Assembly: GCA_910574635.1 (NCBI GenBank)
Contig: CAJTCG010000010.1
Location: 62,001 to 126,000 of the forward strand
Length of the DNA stretch: 64,000 bases
Reading direction: 5' to 3'
Source of the DNA: Oscillospiraceae bacterium
Lineage (GTDB): Bacteria > Bacillota > Clostridia > Oscillospirales > Oscillospiraceae
Both the position numbers and the translations under genes were made by a program. Numbering within the stretch: the stretch's first letter is position 1; every line of letters starts with the position of its first letter. Positions 48,998 to 58,741 of this stretch are shown piece by piece. The notes under the pieces were generated by a model. That model was not told where the DNA came from. It saw only the letters and a list, made by a program, of their open reading frames with translations, and made no database searches.

Positions 48998-49555
48998 ATG
49001 TTAAAGGACGAATACAAGGTATACGAGGACAAGATGAAAAAGAGCATCGACTCCGTGGCGGCGGACTTCGCCTCTGTCCGGGCGGGCCGGGCCAACGCCT
49101 CCGTGCTGGACCGGATTCTGGTGGACTACTACGGCAGCCCCACCCCCATTCAGCAGATTGCCGCCATCTCCTCCCCGGACGCCCGGACCCTGCTGATCTC
49201 CCCCTGGGACGGCTCTGCCCTGAAGCTGATTGAAAAGGCCATTCAGAACTCCGACCTGGGGATCAACCCCCAGAACGACGGCAAGGCCCTGCGCCTGGCC
49301 TTCCCCCAGCTTACCGAGGAGCGCCGGAAAGAGCTGGTAAAGCAGATCCGCAAATACGCCGAGAGCGGCAAGGTGGCGGTGCGGAACATCCGCCGGGACG
49401 CCATGGACAACTTTAAAAAGCAGGAGAAAAAGTCCGAGATCACCGAGGACGAGCTGAAGCAGGTGGAAAAGGACTTCCAGAAGCTCACCGACGAGAGCTG
49501 CAAGAAGCTGGACGAGCTGCTGGCGAAGAAGGAAAAGGAACTGATGGCGGTTTGA
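48998..49555 (+). CDS. frr: Ribosome recycling factor
   Basis: A 185-residue RRF, which splits ribosomes with EF-G after termination. Marks: [47 protein letters not shown] and [20 protein letters not shown] precedes ATG. The stop overlaps the start of uppS (TGATG). Confidence 0.97.
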   Translation: MLKDEYKVYEDKMKKSIDSVAADFASVRAGRANASVLDRILVDYYGSPTPIQQIAAISSPDARTLLISPWDGSALKLIEKAIQNSDLGINPQNDGKALRLAFPQLTEERRKELVKQIRKYAESGKVAVRNIRRDAMDNFKKQEKKSEITEDELKQVEKDFQKLTDESCKKLDELLAKKEKELMAV

Positions 49556-50346
49556 TGGCGGAAAACAGGAACGAAACGGGGCGGCTGGCGCCGCCCCGCG
49601 CTAATGGAGCGGCGCGGGGGGAAACCGGCGGGAATCTGCCGGCCCCGCCCCGCCACATTGCGATCATCATGGACGGCAACGGCCGCTGGGCCACGAGACG
49701 GGGCCTTCCCCGGACGGCGGGGCACAAGGCGGGAGCGGAGACTTTCCGGAAAATCGCCACCTACTGCAAGGATATCGGCGTGAAGTACCTGACGGTCTAC
49801 GCCTTCTCCACGGAGAACTGGAAGCGCTCCGAGACGGAGGTCTCCGCCATCATGGCGCTTTTGAAGAAGTACCTTCTGGAGGCGGTGGACACCATGGAGC
49901 GGGACCACATCCGGCTCCACTTCTTCGGGGACATGACTCCCATCGCCCCGGAGCTGCGGGCCCTGGCCCGGGAGACGGACGAGATTACGGAGCACCTTTC
50001 CAAGGACGATTTCCAGGCCAACGTCTGCCTGAACTACGGCGGGCGGGACGAGATTCTCCGGGCGGCCCGGCGCTTTGCCGCCGACTGCGCCGCCGGGACA
50101 AGGAAGCCGGAGGAGCTGGACGAGGCGGTCTTTTCGGGTTATCTGGATTCCGCGGGCATCCCGGACCCGGAGCTGATCATCCGCCCCAGCGGGGAGCAGC
50201 GGCTGAGCAACTTCCTGCTCTGGCAGTGCGCCTATTCGGAGTTTTACTACACGGACACCCTCTGGCCGGACTTCGGCGAGGCGGAGATAGATAAGGCGAT
50301 TGCGGCCTATCAGAGCAGGGACCGGAGATTCGGCGGCGTGAAGTAA
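49555..50346 (+). CDS. uppS: Undecaprenyl pyrophosphate synthase
   Basis: A 263-residue cis-prenyltransferase that makes the C55 carrier for cell-wall synthesis. Marks: HIAIIMDGNGRWATRRGLPR with the catalytic aspartate, GHKAGAETFRKI, VYAFSTENWKRSETEV, and the C-terminal IIRPSGEQRLSNFLLWQCAYSEF motif in shorter pieces. The N-terminus carries about 30 extra basic/polar residues before the domain. Confidence 0.96.
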   Translation: MAENRNETGRLAPPRANGAARGETGGNLPAPPRHIAIIMDGNGRWATRRGLPRTAGHKAGAETFRKIATYCKDIGVKYLTVYAFSTENWKRSETEVSAIMALLKKYLLEAVDTMERDHIRLHFFGDMTPIAPELRALARETDEITEHLSKDDFQANVCLNYGGRDEILRAARRFAADCAAGTRKPEELDEAVFSGYLDSAGIPDPELIIRPSGEQRLSNFLLWQCAYSEFYYTDTLWPDFGEAEIDKAIAAYQSRDRRFGGVK

Positions 50347-50365
50347 GGAGAAGGGAGGAAGTCCC

Positions 50366-51163
50366 ATGAAATCAAGAATCCTGGTAGCCGCCGTGGGCAT
50401 CCCGGCGCTGCTGTATGTGGTCCTGGCTGCGCCGCCTTGGGTGATGATGGCGGCGCTGTGCCTCCTGGCGGGTATCGGCGGTATGGAGCTCCAGCGTTGT
50501 GTCGGCGGCGTGAAGCGGAGTGAGCTGGTGAGTGTGAGTACCGTAGCCGCTGCGGTTACGGTGGGATGGATTTATGACCGGGATCACCACCTGTCCGTCA
50601 TTATCATGCTGGTAGTCCTGCTGGCTTTTTTCAGCGCCATTGAAAAGGGCGGCGAAGTGAAGTTCAGCCAGATTATGGCGGGAACGGGCGGCAGTCTTTT
50701 TATCGGCTGGTCCTTCGCGTCCTTCCTCCGGCTGGAGGTTTCCGGCATCCACCGGGCCTATCTCCTCCTGCCCTTCATTTTGAGCTTTGCCTGCGACACC
50801 TTCGCCTTTTTCGCCGGGCTCACCCTGGGCAAGCACAAGCTGGCTCCCAAGGTCAGCCCGAAAAAGACCATTGAGGGCTCCGTCGGGGGCCTTCTGGGCA
50901 ACGTCCTCTGCGGCCTTCTGTTCGTCTGGGTGATGGACCGCTTCTTCGGCGGCTCCGCCATCGGATACGGCCCCATGGCCCTGCTGGCCCTTCTCTGCGG
51001 CGTGGTGGCACAGGTCGGGGATTTGAGCTTTTCCCTCATCAAGCGGGAATTTGGGATCAAGGACTACGGGCATTTGTTCCTGGCCCACGGCGGCGTGCTG
51101 GACCGGTTTGACAGCGTGCTGTTCGTGGCCCCGGTGTTAGAGATTATTTTCAGCTTTCTGTAA
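50366..51163 (+). CDS. cdsA: Phosphatidate cytidylyltransferase
   Basis: A 265-residue integral membrane enzyme that makes CDP-diacylglycerol. Several helices are present, with FILSFACDTFAFFAGLTLGK and the C-terminal signature SPKKTIEGSVGG and IKDYGHLFLAHGGVLDRFDS. The usual PGHGG reads LAHGG here, so Pro-Gly is replaced by Leu-Ala. Otherwise normal. It follows uppS by 19 bp. Confidence 0.93.
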   Translation: MKSRILVAAVGIPALLYVVLAAPPWVMMAALCLLAGIGGMELQRCVGGVKRSELVSVSTVAAAVTVGWIYDRDHHLSVIIMLVVLLAFFSAIEKGGEVKFSQIMAGTGGSLFIGWSFASFLRLEVSGIHRAYLLLPFILSFACDTFAFFAGLTLGKHKLAPKVSPKKTIEGSVGGLLGNVLCGLLFVWVMDRFFGGSAIGYGPMALLALLCGVVAQVGDLSFSLIKREFGIKDYGHLFLAHGGVLDRFDSVLFVAPVLEIIFSFL

Positions 51164-51181
51164 TAGAATAGAGATGTAGAG

Positions 51182-52333
51182 ATGACAACGACGATATCAA
51201 TCTTAGGCTCCACCGGCTCCATCGGGCGGCAGACCCTGGAGGTGGCGGAGCAGCTGGGGCTGACGGTGGCCGCCATCACCGCCCACAACAATGTGGCGCT
51301 GGCGGAGGAACAGGCCCGGAAGTTCCGGCCCCGGCAGGTGATCATGACCGACGAGGCGGCGGCAAGGGACTTAAAAGTCCGCCTGGCGGACACGAAGACC
51401 CGCGTCCACGGCGGCGTCTCCGCCCTCTCCACGGCGGCGACGCTGCCGGGAGTGGACACGGTGGTCACCGCCGTGGTGGGCATGGTGGGCCTCAAGCCCA
51501 CCCTCGCCGCCATCCGGGAGGGCAAGCGCATCGCCCTGGCCAACAAAGAGACGCTGGTCTGCGCCGGGGAGCTGGTGATGGAGGCGGCGGAGAGGCGGGG
51601 GGCGGAGATCGTCCCCGTGGACTCGGAGCACTCCGCCATTTTCCAGTGCGTCCAGGGCTGCCTGGACCGGGGGGAGATCCGGCAGGTGATTCTGACCTGC
51701 TCCGGCGGGCCCTTCTACGGGATGGGCAAGGAGGAAGTGGCGAAGAAAACCCGGGCGGACGCGCTGGTTCACCCCAACTGGAAGATGGGCCCCAAAATCA
51801 CCGTGGACTGCGCCACGCTGATGAACAAGGGGCTGGAGGTTATCGAGGCTATGCGCCTCTACCGCCTCCCCCTGACGCGGGTGAAGGTAGCCATCCACCG
51901 CCAGAGCATCGTCCACTCCCTGGTGGAGTTCCGGGACGGGGCGCTGCTGGCCCAGCTGGGCACGCCGGACATGCGCCTGCCCATCCGCTATGCCATGACC
52001 TACCCCCAGCGGGCGGAGTCGGCGGCGGAGCCGCTGAACCTTTTGAGCTGCCCGCCGCTGACCTTCGAGGAGCCGGACCGGGGGACCTTCCCGTGCCTCC
52101 GGCTTGCGGAGGTGGCGGCGGCCAAGGGGGGCACCGCCTGCGCCGTGCTGAACGCCGCCAACGAGGAGGCGGTGCGGCTGTTCCTGGAGGACCGGATCGG
52201 CTTCCGGGACATCTTTGACCTCACCGCCCGGGCCATGACGGAGCTGCCCGTGGTGCACAAGCCCAGCCTCCCGGATATTCTGGAGGCGGACGCTGCGGCC
52301 CGGCGTGAGGTTTTGAAAAATGTTTCAAGGTAA
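51182..52333 (+). CDS. dxr: 1-deoxy-D-xylulose 5-phosphate reductoisomerase
   Basis: The 383-residue enzyme is the second step of the MEP isoprenoid pathway. Marks: ISILGSTGSIGRQTLEV (NADPH), ALANKETLVCAGELVM, VPVDSEHSAIFQCV with the metal-binding residues, ILTCSGGPFYG, and HPNWKMGPKITVDCATLMNK in part. Together with ispG two genes later it supplies precursors for uppS. Confidence 0.96.
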   Translation: MTTTISILGSTGSIGRQTLEVAEQLGLTVAAITAHNNVALAEEQARKFRPRQVIMTDEAAARDLKVRLADTKTRVHGGVSALSTAATLPGVDTVVTAVVGMVGLKPTLAAIREGKRIALANKETLVCAGELVMEAAERRGAEIVPVDSEHSAIFQCVQGCLDRGEIRQVILTCSGGPFYGMGKEEVAKKTRADALVHPNWKMGPKITVDCATLMNKGLEVIEAMRLYRLPLTRVKVAIHRQSIVHSLVEFRDGALLAQLGTPDMRLPIRYAMTYPQRAESAAEPLNLLSCPPLTFEEPDRGTFPCLRLAEVAAAKGGTACAVLNAANEEAVRLFLEDRIGFRDIFDLTARAMTELPVVHKPSLPDILEADAAARREVLKNVSR

Positions 52334-52347
52334 GGGGCAGTATCTTT

Positions 52348-53421
52348 ATGAGCTTTGTCTATGTTCTGGCAGGTATTTTTATCTTCGGCTTTCTGGTCGC
52401 CATTCATGAGCTGGGCCACTTTCTGGCGGCCCGGCTCTGCGGCGTGCGGGTCAATGAGTTTTCCATCGGCATGGGCCCGCTGCTGTGGCGCCGGGAGACG
52501 GGAGAGACCCGGTATTCCCTCCGGCTTCTTCCCATCGGCGGCTTCTGCGCCCTGGAGGGGGAGGACGGGGACACCGGGGACGAGCGGAGCTTCACCCGTC
52601 AGGGCTTTTGGAAAAAGCTTGTGATTCTGGCCGCCGGGTCCTTTATGAACCTGCTGGCGGGGATCGCCGTGATTGCCTGCATCTTCGCCACGGCTTCCGG
52701 CTTTTACGTGGACCAGGTGGCCGGGTTCTCCGAGGGCTTCCCCCTGGAAGGGGAGGACGGCCTGATGGAGGGTGATATCTTCTATAAAATCGACGGCTGG
52801 CGGACCTACCTCCGGGGAGACGCGTCGCTGCTTCTCCAGTTCAACGACGGGAAGGGCGTCGACATGGAAGTCATCCGGGACGGGGAGAGGGTGGTCTTGA
52901 AGGACCTGCCCCTGTACCGGGGGACCTACGACGGTCAGGAGGGGCGGTTCGGCCTGATGGTGGGGGCCGCCCGGGTTCCGGCGACCTTCTTCAGCACAGT
53001 GAAATTTATCGGTTACCAGACCCTGGACTTTGTCCAGCAGGTGTGGTTCAGCCTGATTCAGCTGTTCCGGGGCAGCGTGGGCCTCTCGGAGGTCAGCGGC
53101 CCGGTGGGCATCGTCTCCACCATGACGGAGGTGGGGAACGCCTCCAAGACGGCTATGGACGCCGTTGAGAACATCGCCTTCTTCGGGGCGCTCATCGCCA
53201 TCAATCTGGCGGTGATGAATTTGCTGCCCATTCCGGCCCTGGACGGGGGACGCATCTTCTTCCTGGCGGTCGACGCGCTGTCCCTGGGACTGTTCAAGCG
53301 GAAGGTGCCGGAGAAGTATCAGGCGGCGATGAACGCGGCGTGTTTTATTTTGCTGATGGGCGTGATGCTGCTGGTGACCTTGAAGGACGTTGGGCAGCTC
53401 TTTATGCGGGGAGGTTCCTGA
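52348..53421 (+). CDS. rseP: RIP zinc metalloprotease (RseP/RasP)
   Basis: A 357-residue intramembrane site-2 protease. The zinc motif is in AIHELGHFLAARL in the first helix, followed by FSIGMGP and RLLPIGGFC. A PDZ domain (about 115-200) precedes the second metal motif NLLPIPALDGGR near residue 293. It cleaves membrane anti-sigma factors or signal-peptide remnants. A 15-bp gap follows dxr. Confidence 0.95.
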   Translation: MSFVYVLAGIFIFGFLVAIHELGHFLAARLCGVRVNEFSIGMGPLLWRRETGETRYSLRLLPIGGFCALEGEDGDTGDERSFTRQGFWKKLVILAAGSFMNLLAGIAVIACIFATASGFYVDQVAGFSEGFPLEGEDGLMEGDIFYKIDGWRTYLRGDASLLLQFNDGKGVDMEVIRDGERVVLKDLPLYRGTYDGQEGRFGLMVGAARVPATFFSTVKFIGYQTLDFVQQVWFSLIQLFRGSVGLSEVSGPVGIVSTMTEVGNASKTAMDAVENIAFFGALIAINLAVMNLLPIPALDGGRIFFLAVDALSLGLFKRKVPEKYQAAMNAACFILLMGVMLLVTLKDVGQLFMRGGS

Positions 53422-53422
53422 T

Positions 53423-54460
53423 ATGACGAAACGCCTGATGGTGGGGAAGGTTCCGGTGGGCGGCGGCGCGCCGGTGTCCATCCAGTCCATGTGCAACACG
53501 AAAACCGATGATGTGGCGGCTACCGTGGCCCAGATCAAGGCCCTGGAGGCCGCCGGGTGTGAGATTATCCGGGTGGCCGTTCCCGACCAGGCGGCGGCGG
53601 AGGCCGTGGACAAAATCAAGGAGCGGATTTCCATTCCCCTGATTGCCGATATTCACTTCAACTACAAACTTGCCCTCGCCTGCGCGGAGCGGGGAATCGA
53701 CGCCATCCGCATCAACCCCGGCAACATCGGCGGGGAAGAGAAGGTCAAGGCCGTGGCGGACGCCTGCCGCCTCCGGGGTATCCCCATTCGGGTGGGGGTC
53801 AACGGCGGCTCTTTGGAGAAGGAGCTCCGGGCCAGGCACGGCGGCGTCACCGCCGGGGCCCTGGTGGAAAGCGCTCTGGGACAGGCCCGGCTGCTGAACC
53901 GCTTCGATTTTGACGACATCTGCTTTTCCGTCAAGTGCTCCGACGTGCCGCTGACCATGGCGGCGTACTTAGCCCTCAGTGAACAGACGGACTACCCCCT
54001 CCACCTGGGGGTTACCGAGGCGGGCACCCCCTCCATGGGGATGGTGAAGTCCGCCATGGGCATCGGCGGCCTCCTCTGCCTGGGGGTGGGGGACACCATT
54101 CGGGTGACCCTGACCGCCGACCCGGTGGAGGAGATTTACGCCGCCAAGAAGATTTTGAAGGCGGCGGGCCTGCGCAAAACCGGCGTGAACCTGATTGCCT
54201 GTCCCACCTGCGGCCGGACCCGGATTGACCTGATTCCCATTGCCGAGGAGGTGGAGCGGCGGCTGGCGGACTGCGAAAAGAACATCACCGTGGCGGTGAT
54301 GGGCTGCGCCGTCAACGGCCCCGGGGAGGCCTCCGCCGCCGACATCGGCATCGCCGGGGGCAAGGGCGAGGGGCTGCTGTTCCGCAAGGGGGAAATTTTG
54401 TATAAGGTTCCCCAGGAGCGGCTGGTGGACGCGCTGATGGAGGAGATCGGGAGGCTCTAA
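53423..54460 (+). CDS. ispG: 4-hydroxy-3-methylbut-2-enyl diphosphate synthase
   Basis: A 345-residue [4Fe-4S] enzyme of the MEP pathway. Marks: VSIQSMCNTKTDD, IPLIADIHFNYKLAL, IRINPGNIGGEEKV, and cluster ligands in CPTCGRTRIDL and VMGCAVNGPGEA. ATG 53423 is preceded by GGGGAGG and lies right behind rseP. GcpE-type short form without the central insert of plants. Confidence 0.96.
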   Translation: MTKRLMVGKVPVGGGAPVSIQSMCNTKTDDVAATVAQIKALEAAGCEIIRVAVPDQAAAEAVDKIKERISIPLIADIHFNYKLALACAERGIDAIRINPGNIGGEEKVKAVADACRLRGIPIRVGVNGGSLEKELRARHGGVTAGALVESALGQARLLNRFDFDDICFSVKCSDVPLTMAAYLALSEQTDYPLHLGVTEAGTPSMGMVKSAMGIGGLLCLGVGDTIRVTLTADPVEEIYAAKKILKAAGLRKTGVNLIACPTCGRTRIDLIPIAEEVERRLADCEKNITVAVMGCAVNGPGEASAADIGIAGGKGEGLLFRKGEILYKVPQERLVDALMEEIGRL

Positions 54461-54493
54461 GGCCTGAGATTGAAATGCACAAGAGAGGACGCC

Positions 54494-57400
54494 ATGTCGA
54501 GAAACATTCCATTTTTTGAATTTTTCGCCGAGCTGTCGGCGTCTCCTGAGCTCCGTCTCCGGCTGACCGGGGCGGAGCTGACCCATGGCCGCATCGACCA
54601 GGGGGAGCGGTCCATAGATCTGGATATGACGGTGAAAAGCCCCCTGGACCAGGGGGGCGTGCAAAGCCTGGAGGAGACGCTGCGGGCGGTCTACGGCTTT
54701 CAAAAAGTGGCGCTGCACGTCACCTGCGCGGCTCCGCCGCCTCCGGCGCCCAGCCCGGTTTCCCAGAGCGGCGGCGGAGCCAAGGCGGCTCCCAAGAAGA
54801 CGGGCAAAATTCTCATGGGCAATCCCGTCAAGGCCCGGCCCGGCCCCATGTCGGCGCTGAACGTGAAGATGGGCACGGCCACGGTCTCCGGAAAGGTCTT
54901 CTCCTTCGAGTGCCGGGAGACCCGGCGGCCGGGGCTCTGGCGGCTGAGCTTCGACATGACCGACGGCACCGGCTCCGTCACTGTTCAGAAGAACCTGGGG
55001 GCCAGGGAGGCCCAGGCCCTGGAGGGGGCGGTGAAGCCGGGCATGTGGCTGGTGGTCCAGGGAAAGATGGAGCCCACCTGGGACGGCAAGGACATCCAGC
55101 TCAACCCCCAGCACATCAACGTGACGGACCACGAGGAACGGATGGACGCCGCTCCGGTGAAGCGGGTGGAGCTTCACCTGCACACCCGGATGAGCAACAT
55201 GGACGCCCTCACCGACACCAAGGAGGTCATCCAGGAGGCCATCCGCTGGGGCCATCCCGCCATTGCCATCACGGACCACGGCGTGGCCCAGTCCTTCCCG
55301 GAGGCGTGGCACGCCGCCGGAAATAAAATCAAGGTCCTCTATGGCGTGGAGGGCTATTTCATCAACAACGTGGACGACCGCATCGCCGTCCACGGCCCCC
55401 AGGACATTCCCCTGGACGGGGAAATCGTCTGCTTCGACATCGAGACTACAGGCCTCCGGGTGGACCGGGAGGCCATTACGGAGATCGGCGCGGTGGTGCT
55501 GCGGGACGGCGAGATCGCCGAGCGGTTCCAGACCTTCGTGAACCCGGGAAGGCGGCTGACGCCGGAGATCATCGGCCTCACGGGCATCACCGACGAGATG
55601 CTCAAGGACGCACCCAAGCCCGCCCAGGCTCTGGCGGATTTCCTGAAATTTGTAAACGGGCGGCCCCTGGCGGCCCACAACGCGGAGTTTGACATCGGCT
55701 TCATCCGCAAGGGCTGCGCCGAGGCGGGGCTGGATTTCCATCCCACCTATGTCGACTCCCTGATTCTGGCCCAGAACCTGCTGCCGGGCCTGGGGAAGTA
55801 CAAGCTGGACATCGTGGCGGAGCATCTGGACCTGCCCGCCTTCAACCACCACCGGGCCAGCGACGACGCGGCCACGGTGGGCTATATGCTGATTCCCTTT
55901 TGGAAAATGCTCCATGAGAAGGGGATTCACACCCTCCAGGCCGTCAACGGCGAGATGGAGAAGCTGCGGCCCCTGGGGAACAAGTCCAACCGCTTTCCAA
56001 AGCATATCATCCTCCTGGCCCGGAACAAGACGGGGCTGAAAAACCTCTACCAGATGATTTCCGCCTCCAACCTGAAATACTTCAAGCGGGTGCCCACCAT
56101 TCCTAAGAGCCTGCTGAAGGAGCACCGGGAGGGCGTGATCGTGGGCGCGGCCTGCGAGGCGGGAGAGCTGTTCCAGGCAGTAAAGGACCACAAGGACTGG
56201 GAGGAGCTGAAGCGCATCGCCTCCTTCTACGACTATCTGGAAATCCAGCCCCTGTGCAACAACGCCTTTATGCTCCGCAACGGCGACGCCCGGGACGAGG
56301 AGGACCTGCGGGAATTCAACCGGGTTATTGTACGCCTGGGGGAGGAGTTAGGGAAGCCCGTCTGCGCCACCGGCGACGTGCATTTCCGGGAGCCGGAGGA
56401 CGAGGTGTTCCGGCACATCCTCCTGGCCTCGAAAAAGTTCCCCGACGCCAACGAGGCCCTGCCCATCTATTTCAAAACCACCGATGAGATGCTGAAGGAG
56501 TTCTCCTACCTGGGGGAGGAAAAAGCCTATGAGGTGGTGGTGGCCAATACCCGCCTGGTGGCGGACCAGATCGAGCAATTCGAGCTGCTGCCCAAGGAGC
56601 TGTTCCCGCCGAAGCTGGAAAACTCCGAGGAGGATTTGAACCGCCTGGTCTGGGAGAAGGTCCACCGCCTCTACGGCGAGGACCCGCCCCAGCTGATTGT
56701 GGAGCGGCTGAACGTGGAGCTGGGCGGCATTTTGGGAAAATACGACGTGGTCTACATGTCCGCACAGAAATTAGTCCAGCGTTCCCTGGAAAACGGCTAT
56801 CTGGTGGGCTCCCGGGGCTCCGTGGGCTCGTCCCTGGCGGCCTATATGTCCGGCATCACGGAGGTCAACTCCCTGCCGCCCCACTACCGCTGCCCGAAGT
56901 GCAAAAACAGCGAATTCATCCAGGACGGGTCCTATGGCTGCGGCGCGGACATGCCGGACAAGGCGTGCCCCAAGTGCGGGACCAAGTATGAAAAGGACGG
57001 CTTCGACATTCCCTTCGAAACCTTCCTGGGCTTTGGCGGCGGCAAGGTGCCGGATATCGACCTAAACTTCTCCGGCGAGTATCAGGCCCGGGCCCACCGC
57101 CACGCCATTGAGATGTTCGGCGAAACCCAGGTGTTTCGGGCGGGGACCATCGGGACGCTGGCGGAGAAAACCGCCTACGGCTTTGTGAAAAAGTATCTGG
57201 AGGAAAACCAGATGACCGTGGGCCGGGCGGAGGAAAACCGGCTGACCCTGGGCTGCGTGGGGGTCCGGCGGACCACCGGGCAGCATCCGGGGGGGCTGGT
57301 GGTGGTGCCGGCGGACAAGAGCATGGAGGATTTCTGTCCCGTCCAGCACCCGGCGGACGCCGACGATTCCGACACCATCACCACCCATTTTGAATACCAC

Positions 57401-58483
57401 TCCATGGAGGCGAACCTCTTAAAGCTGGACATGCTGGGACACGATGACCCCACCATGGTCCGCATGATGCAGGATCTCACCGGGGTGGACCCGCAAAAAA
57501 TCCCCCTGGACGACCCGGACACCATGTCTATCTTTATTTCCAGCAAGGTCCTGGGCTATGAGAACGACGAAATCCTGGGCCCCACCGGGGCGGTGGCCAT
57601 CCCGGAGTTCAACACCCGCTTCACCCGGCAGATGCTTATAGACACCCAGCCCAAGGACTTCAACACTCTGGTGCGCCTCTCCGGCTTCTCCCACGGCACC
57701 GACGTGTGGCTGGGCAACGCCCGGGAGCTGATCGTCAGCAAGACGGCAACGGTTCTGGAGACGGTGGGCTGCCGGGACGACATTATGCTCTACCTGATTT
57801 CCAAGGGGCTGGACCCCAAGATGAGCTTTAAGATCATGGAGTCCGTCCGAAAGGGGAAGGTGAAAAAGGGGGGCTTTGAGCCCGGCTGGGAGGAGGCCAT
57901 GCGGGAGCACGACGTACCGGAGTGGTACATTGATTCCCTGGCGAAAATCGGCTATCTCTTCCCCAAGGCCCACGCCGTGGCCTACGTCATGATGGCCTTC
58001 CGCATCGCCTGGTACAAGGTCCATGAGCCCCTGGCCTTCTACGCCACCTTTTTCTCTGTCCGGGCGAAAGCCTTTGACGCGGAGTTTTGCTGCGCCGGAA
58101 AAGAGGCGGTGAAGAAGAAAATCCGGGAAATTGAGAACAACAAGGACGCCACGGCGGTGGAGCAGAACCTGCTGACCACGCTGGAGGTCTGCTATGAATT
58201 CTACCTCCGGGGCTTCCACTTTGATACCATCGACATCTACCGCTCCGGCGCCACGAAGTTCGTGATTACGGACGGCGGGCTCCTGCCGCCCTTCACCACG
58301 GTTCACGGCTTGGGAGAGGCGGCGGCCCTGGACACGGTGGAGAAGCGGAAGGGGAAGGACTTCATCTCCATTGAGGAGTTTGCCCTGTGCTGCAATAAGC
58401 TTTCGAAGACCCATATTGAGCAGTTGAAGGCCCTGGGGGCCTTCGCGGGGATGGCGGAGACCAGCCAGATTACCTTGTTTTGA
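54494..58483 (+). CDS. polC: DNA polymerase III alpha subunit, Gram-positive PolC type
   Basis: The 1329-residue replicase of low-GC-lineage Gram-positives. Order: N-terminal domain (1-110), OB fold (about 115-215), a PHP domain (VELHLHTRMSNMDALTDTKE) split by an inserted DEDDh exonuclease (about 305-480, CFDIETTGLRVDREAITEIG, HNAEFDIGFIRKG), then the PHP remainder, the zinc knuckle (YRCPKCKNSEFI and CPKCGTKYEKDG) and the polymerase palm with VPDIDLNFSGEYQ (near 850). HhH and C-terminal parts follow, with FSHGTDVWLGNARELI. PolC is usually about 1430 residues, so this is slightly short; the N-terminal domain seems reduced. ATG 54494 follows AGAGAGGA. Confidence 0.96.
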   Translation: MSRNIPFFEFFAELSASPELRLRLTGAELTHGRIDQGERSIDLDMTVKSPLDQGGVQSLEETLRAVYGFQKVALHVTCAAPPPPAPSPVSQSGGGAKAAPKKTGKILMGNPVKARPGPMSALNVKMGTATVSGKVFSFECRETRRPGLWRLSFDMTDGTGSVTVQKNLGAREAQALEGAVKPGMWLVVQGKMEPTWDGKDIQLNPQHINVTDHEERMDAAPVKRVELHLHTRMSNMDALTDTKEVIQEAIRWGHPAIAITDHGVAQSFPEAWHAAGNKIKVLYGVEGYFINNVDDRIAVHGPQDIPLDGEIVCFDIETTGLRVDREAITEIGAVVLRDGEIAERFQTFVNPGRRLTPEIIGLTGITDEMLKDAPKPAQALADFLKFVNGRPLAAHNAEFDIGFIRKGCAEAGLDFHPTYVDSLILAQNLLPGLGKYKLDIVAEHLDLPAFNHHRASDDAATVGYMLIPFWKMLHEKGIHTLQAVNGEMEKLRPLGNKSNRFPKHIILLARNKTGLKNLYQMISASNLKYFKRVPTIPKSLLKEHREGVIVGAACEAGELFQAVKDHKDWEELKRIASFYDYLEIQPLCNNAFMLRNGDARDEEDLREFNRVIVRLGEELGKPVCATGDVHFREPEDEVFRHILLASKKFPDANEALPIYFKTTDEMLKEFSYLGEEKAYEVVVANTRLVADQIEQFELLPKELFPPKLENSEEDLNRLVWEKVHRLYGEDPPQLIVERLNVELGGILGKYDVVYMSAQKLVQRSLENGYLVGSRGSVGSSLAAYMSGITEVNSLPPHYRCPKCKNSEFIQDGSYGCGADMPDKACPKCGTKYEKDGFDIPFETFLGFGGGKVPDIDLNFSGEYQARAHRHAIEMFGETQVFRAGTIGTLAEKTAYGFVKKYLEENQMTVGRAEENRLTLGCVGVRRTTGQHPGGLVVVPADKSMEDFCPVQHPADADDSDTITTHFEYHSMEANLLKLDMLGHDDPTMVRMMQDLTGVDPQKIPLDDPDTMSIFISSKVLGYENDEILGPTGAVAIPEFNTRFTRQMLIDTQPKDFNTLVRLSGFSHGTDVWLGNARELIVSKTATVLETVGCRDDIMLYLISKGLDPKMSFKIMESVRKGKVKKGGFEPGWEEAMREHDVPEWYIDSLAKIGYLFPKAHAVAYVMMAFRIAWYKVHEPLAFYATFFSVRAKAFDAEFCCAGKEAVKKKIREIENNKDATAVEQNLLTTLEVCYEFYLRGFHFDTIDIYRSGATKFVITDGGLLPPFTTVHGLGEAAALDTVEKRKGKDFISIEEFALCCNKLSKTHIEQLKALGAFAGMAETSQITLF

Positions 58484-58512
58484 TTCTGCCAAGACCGGAA
58501 TAGGAGGAACAA

Positions 58513-58695
58513 GTGAAAAACCAATGGAGAGGAATCGCCCTGATTCTGCTCAGCATCACGCTGATGCTTGGCGCTCTGGGTGATGGGTGGAGATACTTTT
58601 TCGATTTGAGTATCAGCTGGCAGCATGTGTTTGCGGCGCTTGGCGTTATTGGGGCCGTGATGGTGTTCCTGCCTGAGAAAAAAGGGAAAAAGTAA
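58513..58695 (+). CDS. Small membrane protein, 60 residues
   Basis: GTG 58513 is five bases after AGGAGG. The peptide (MKNQWRGIALILLSITLMLG onward) has two hydrophobic segments (about 8-24 and 36-54) with an aromatic, polar loop and a KKGKK tail. It follows polC by 29 bp and is closed by a strong terminator, so it is probably co-transcribed. No family recognised. Confidence 0.65.
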   Translation: MKNQWRGIALILLSITLMLGALGDGWRYFFDLSISWQHVFAALGVIGAVMVFLPEKKGKK

Positions 58696-58703
58696 AGACT
58701 TAT

Positions 58704-58741
58704 AAAAAAGAGAGAGGACGGCACGTCCTCTCTCTTTTTTT
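58704..58741. terminator. Bidirectional terminator ending the pyrH-polC run
   Basis: AAAAAAGAGAGAGGACG and CGTCCTCTCTCTTTTTT are perfect complements with a GCA loop, giving T-runs in both directions; it also ends the TetR pair. Confidence 0.92.

Noticed and set aside
53969-56191. 740-codon minus-strand open frame
   Set aside because: Antisense to ispG and polC, both clearly real. Composition (H, G, L, Q, R rich) is that of a shadow frame.
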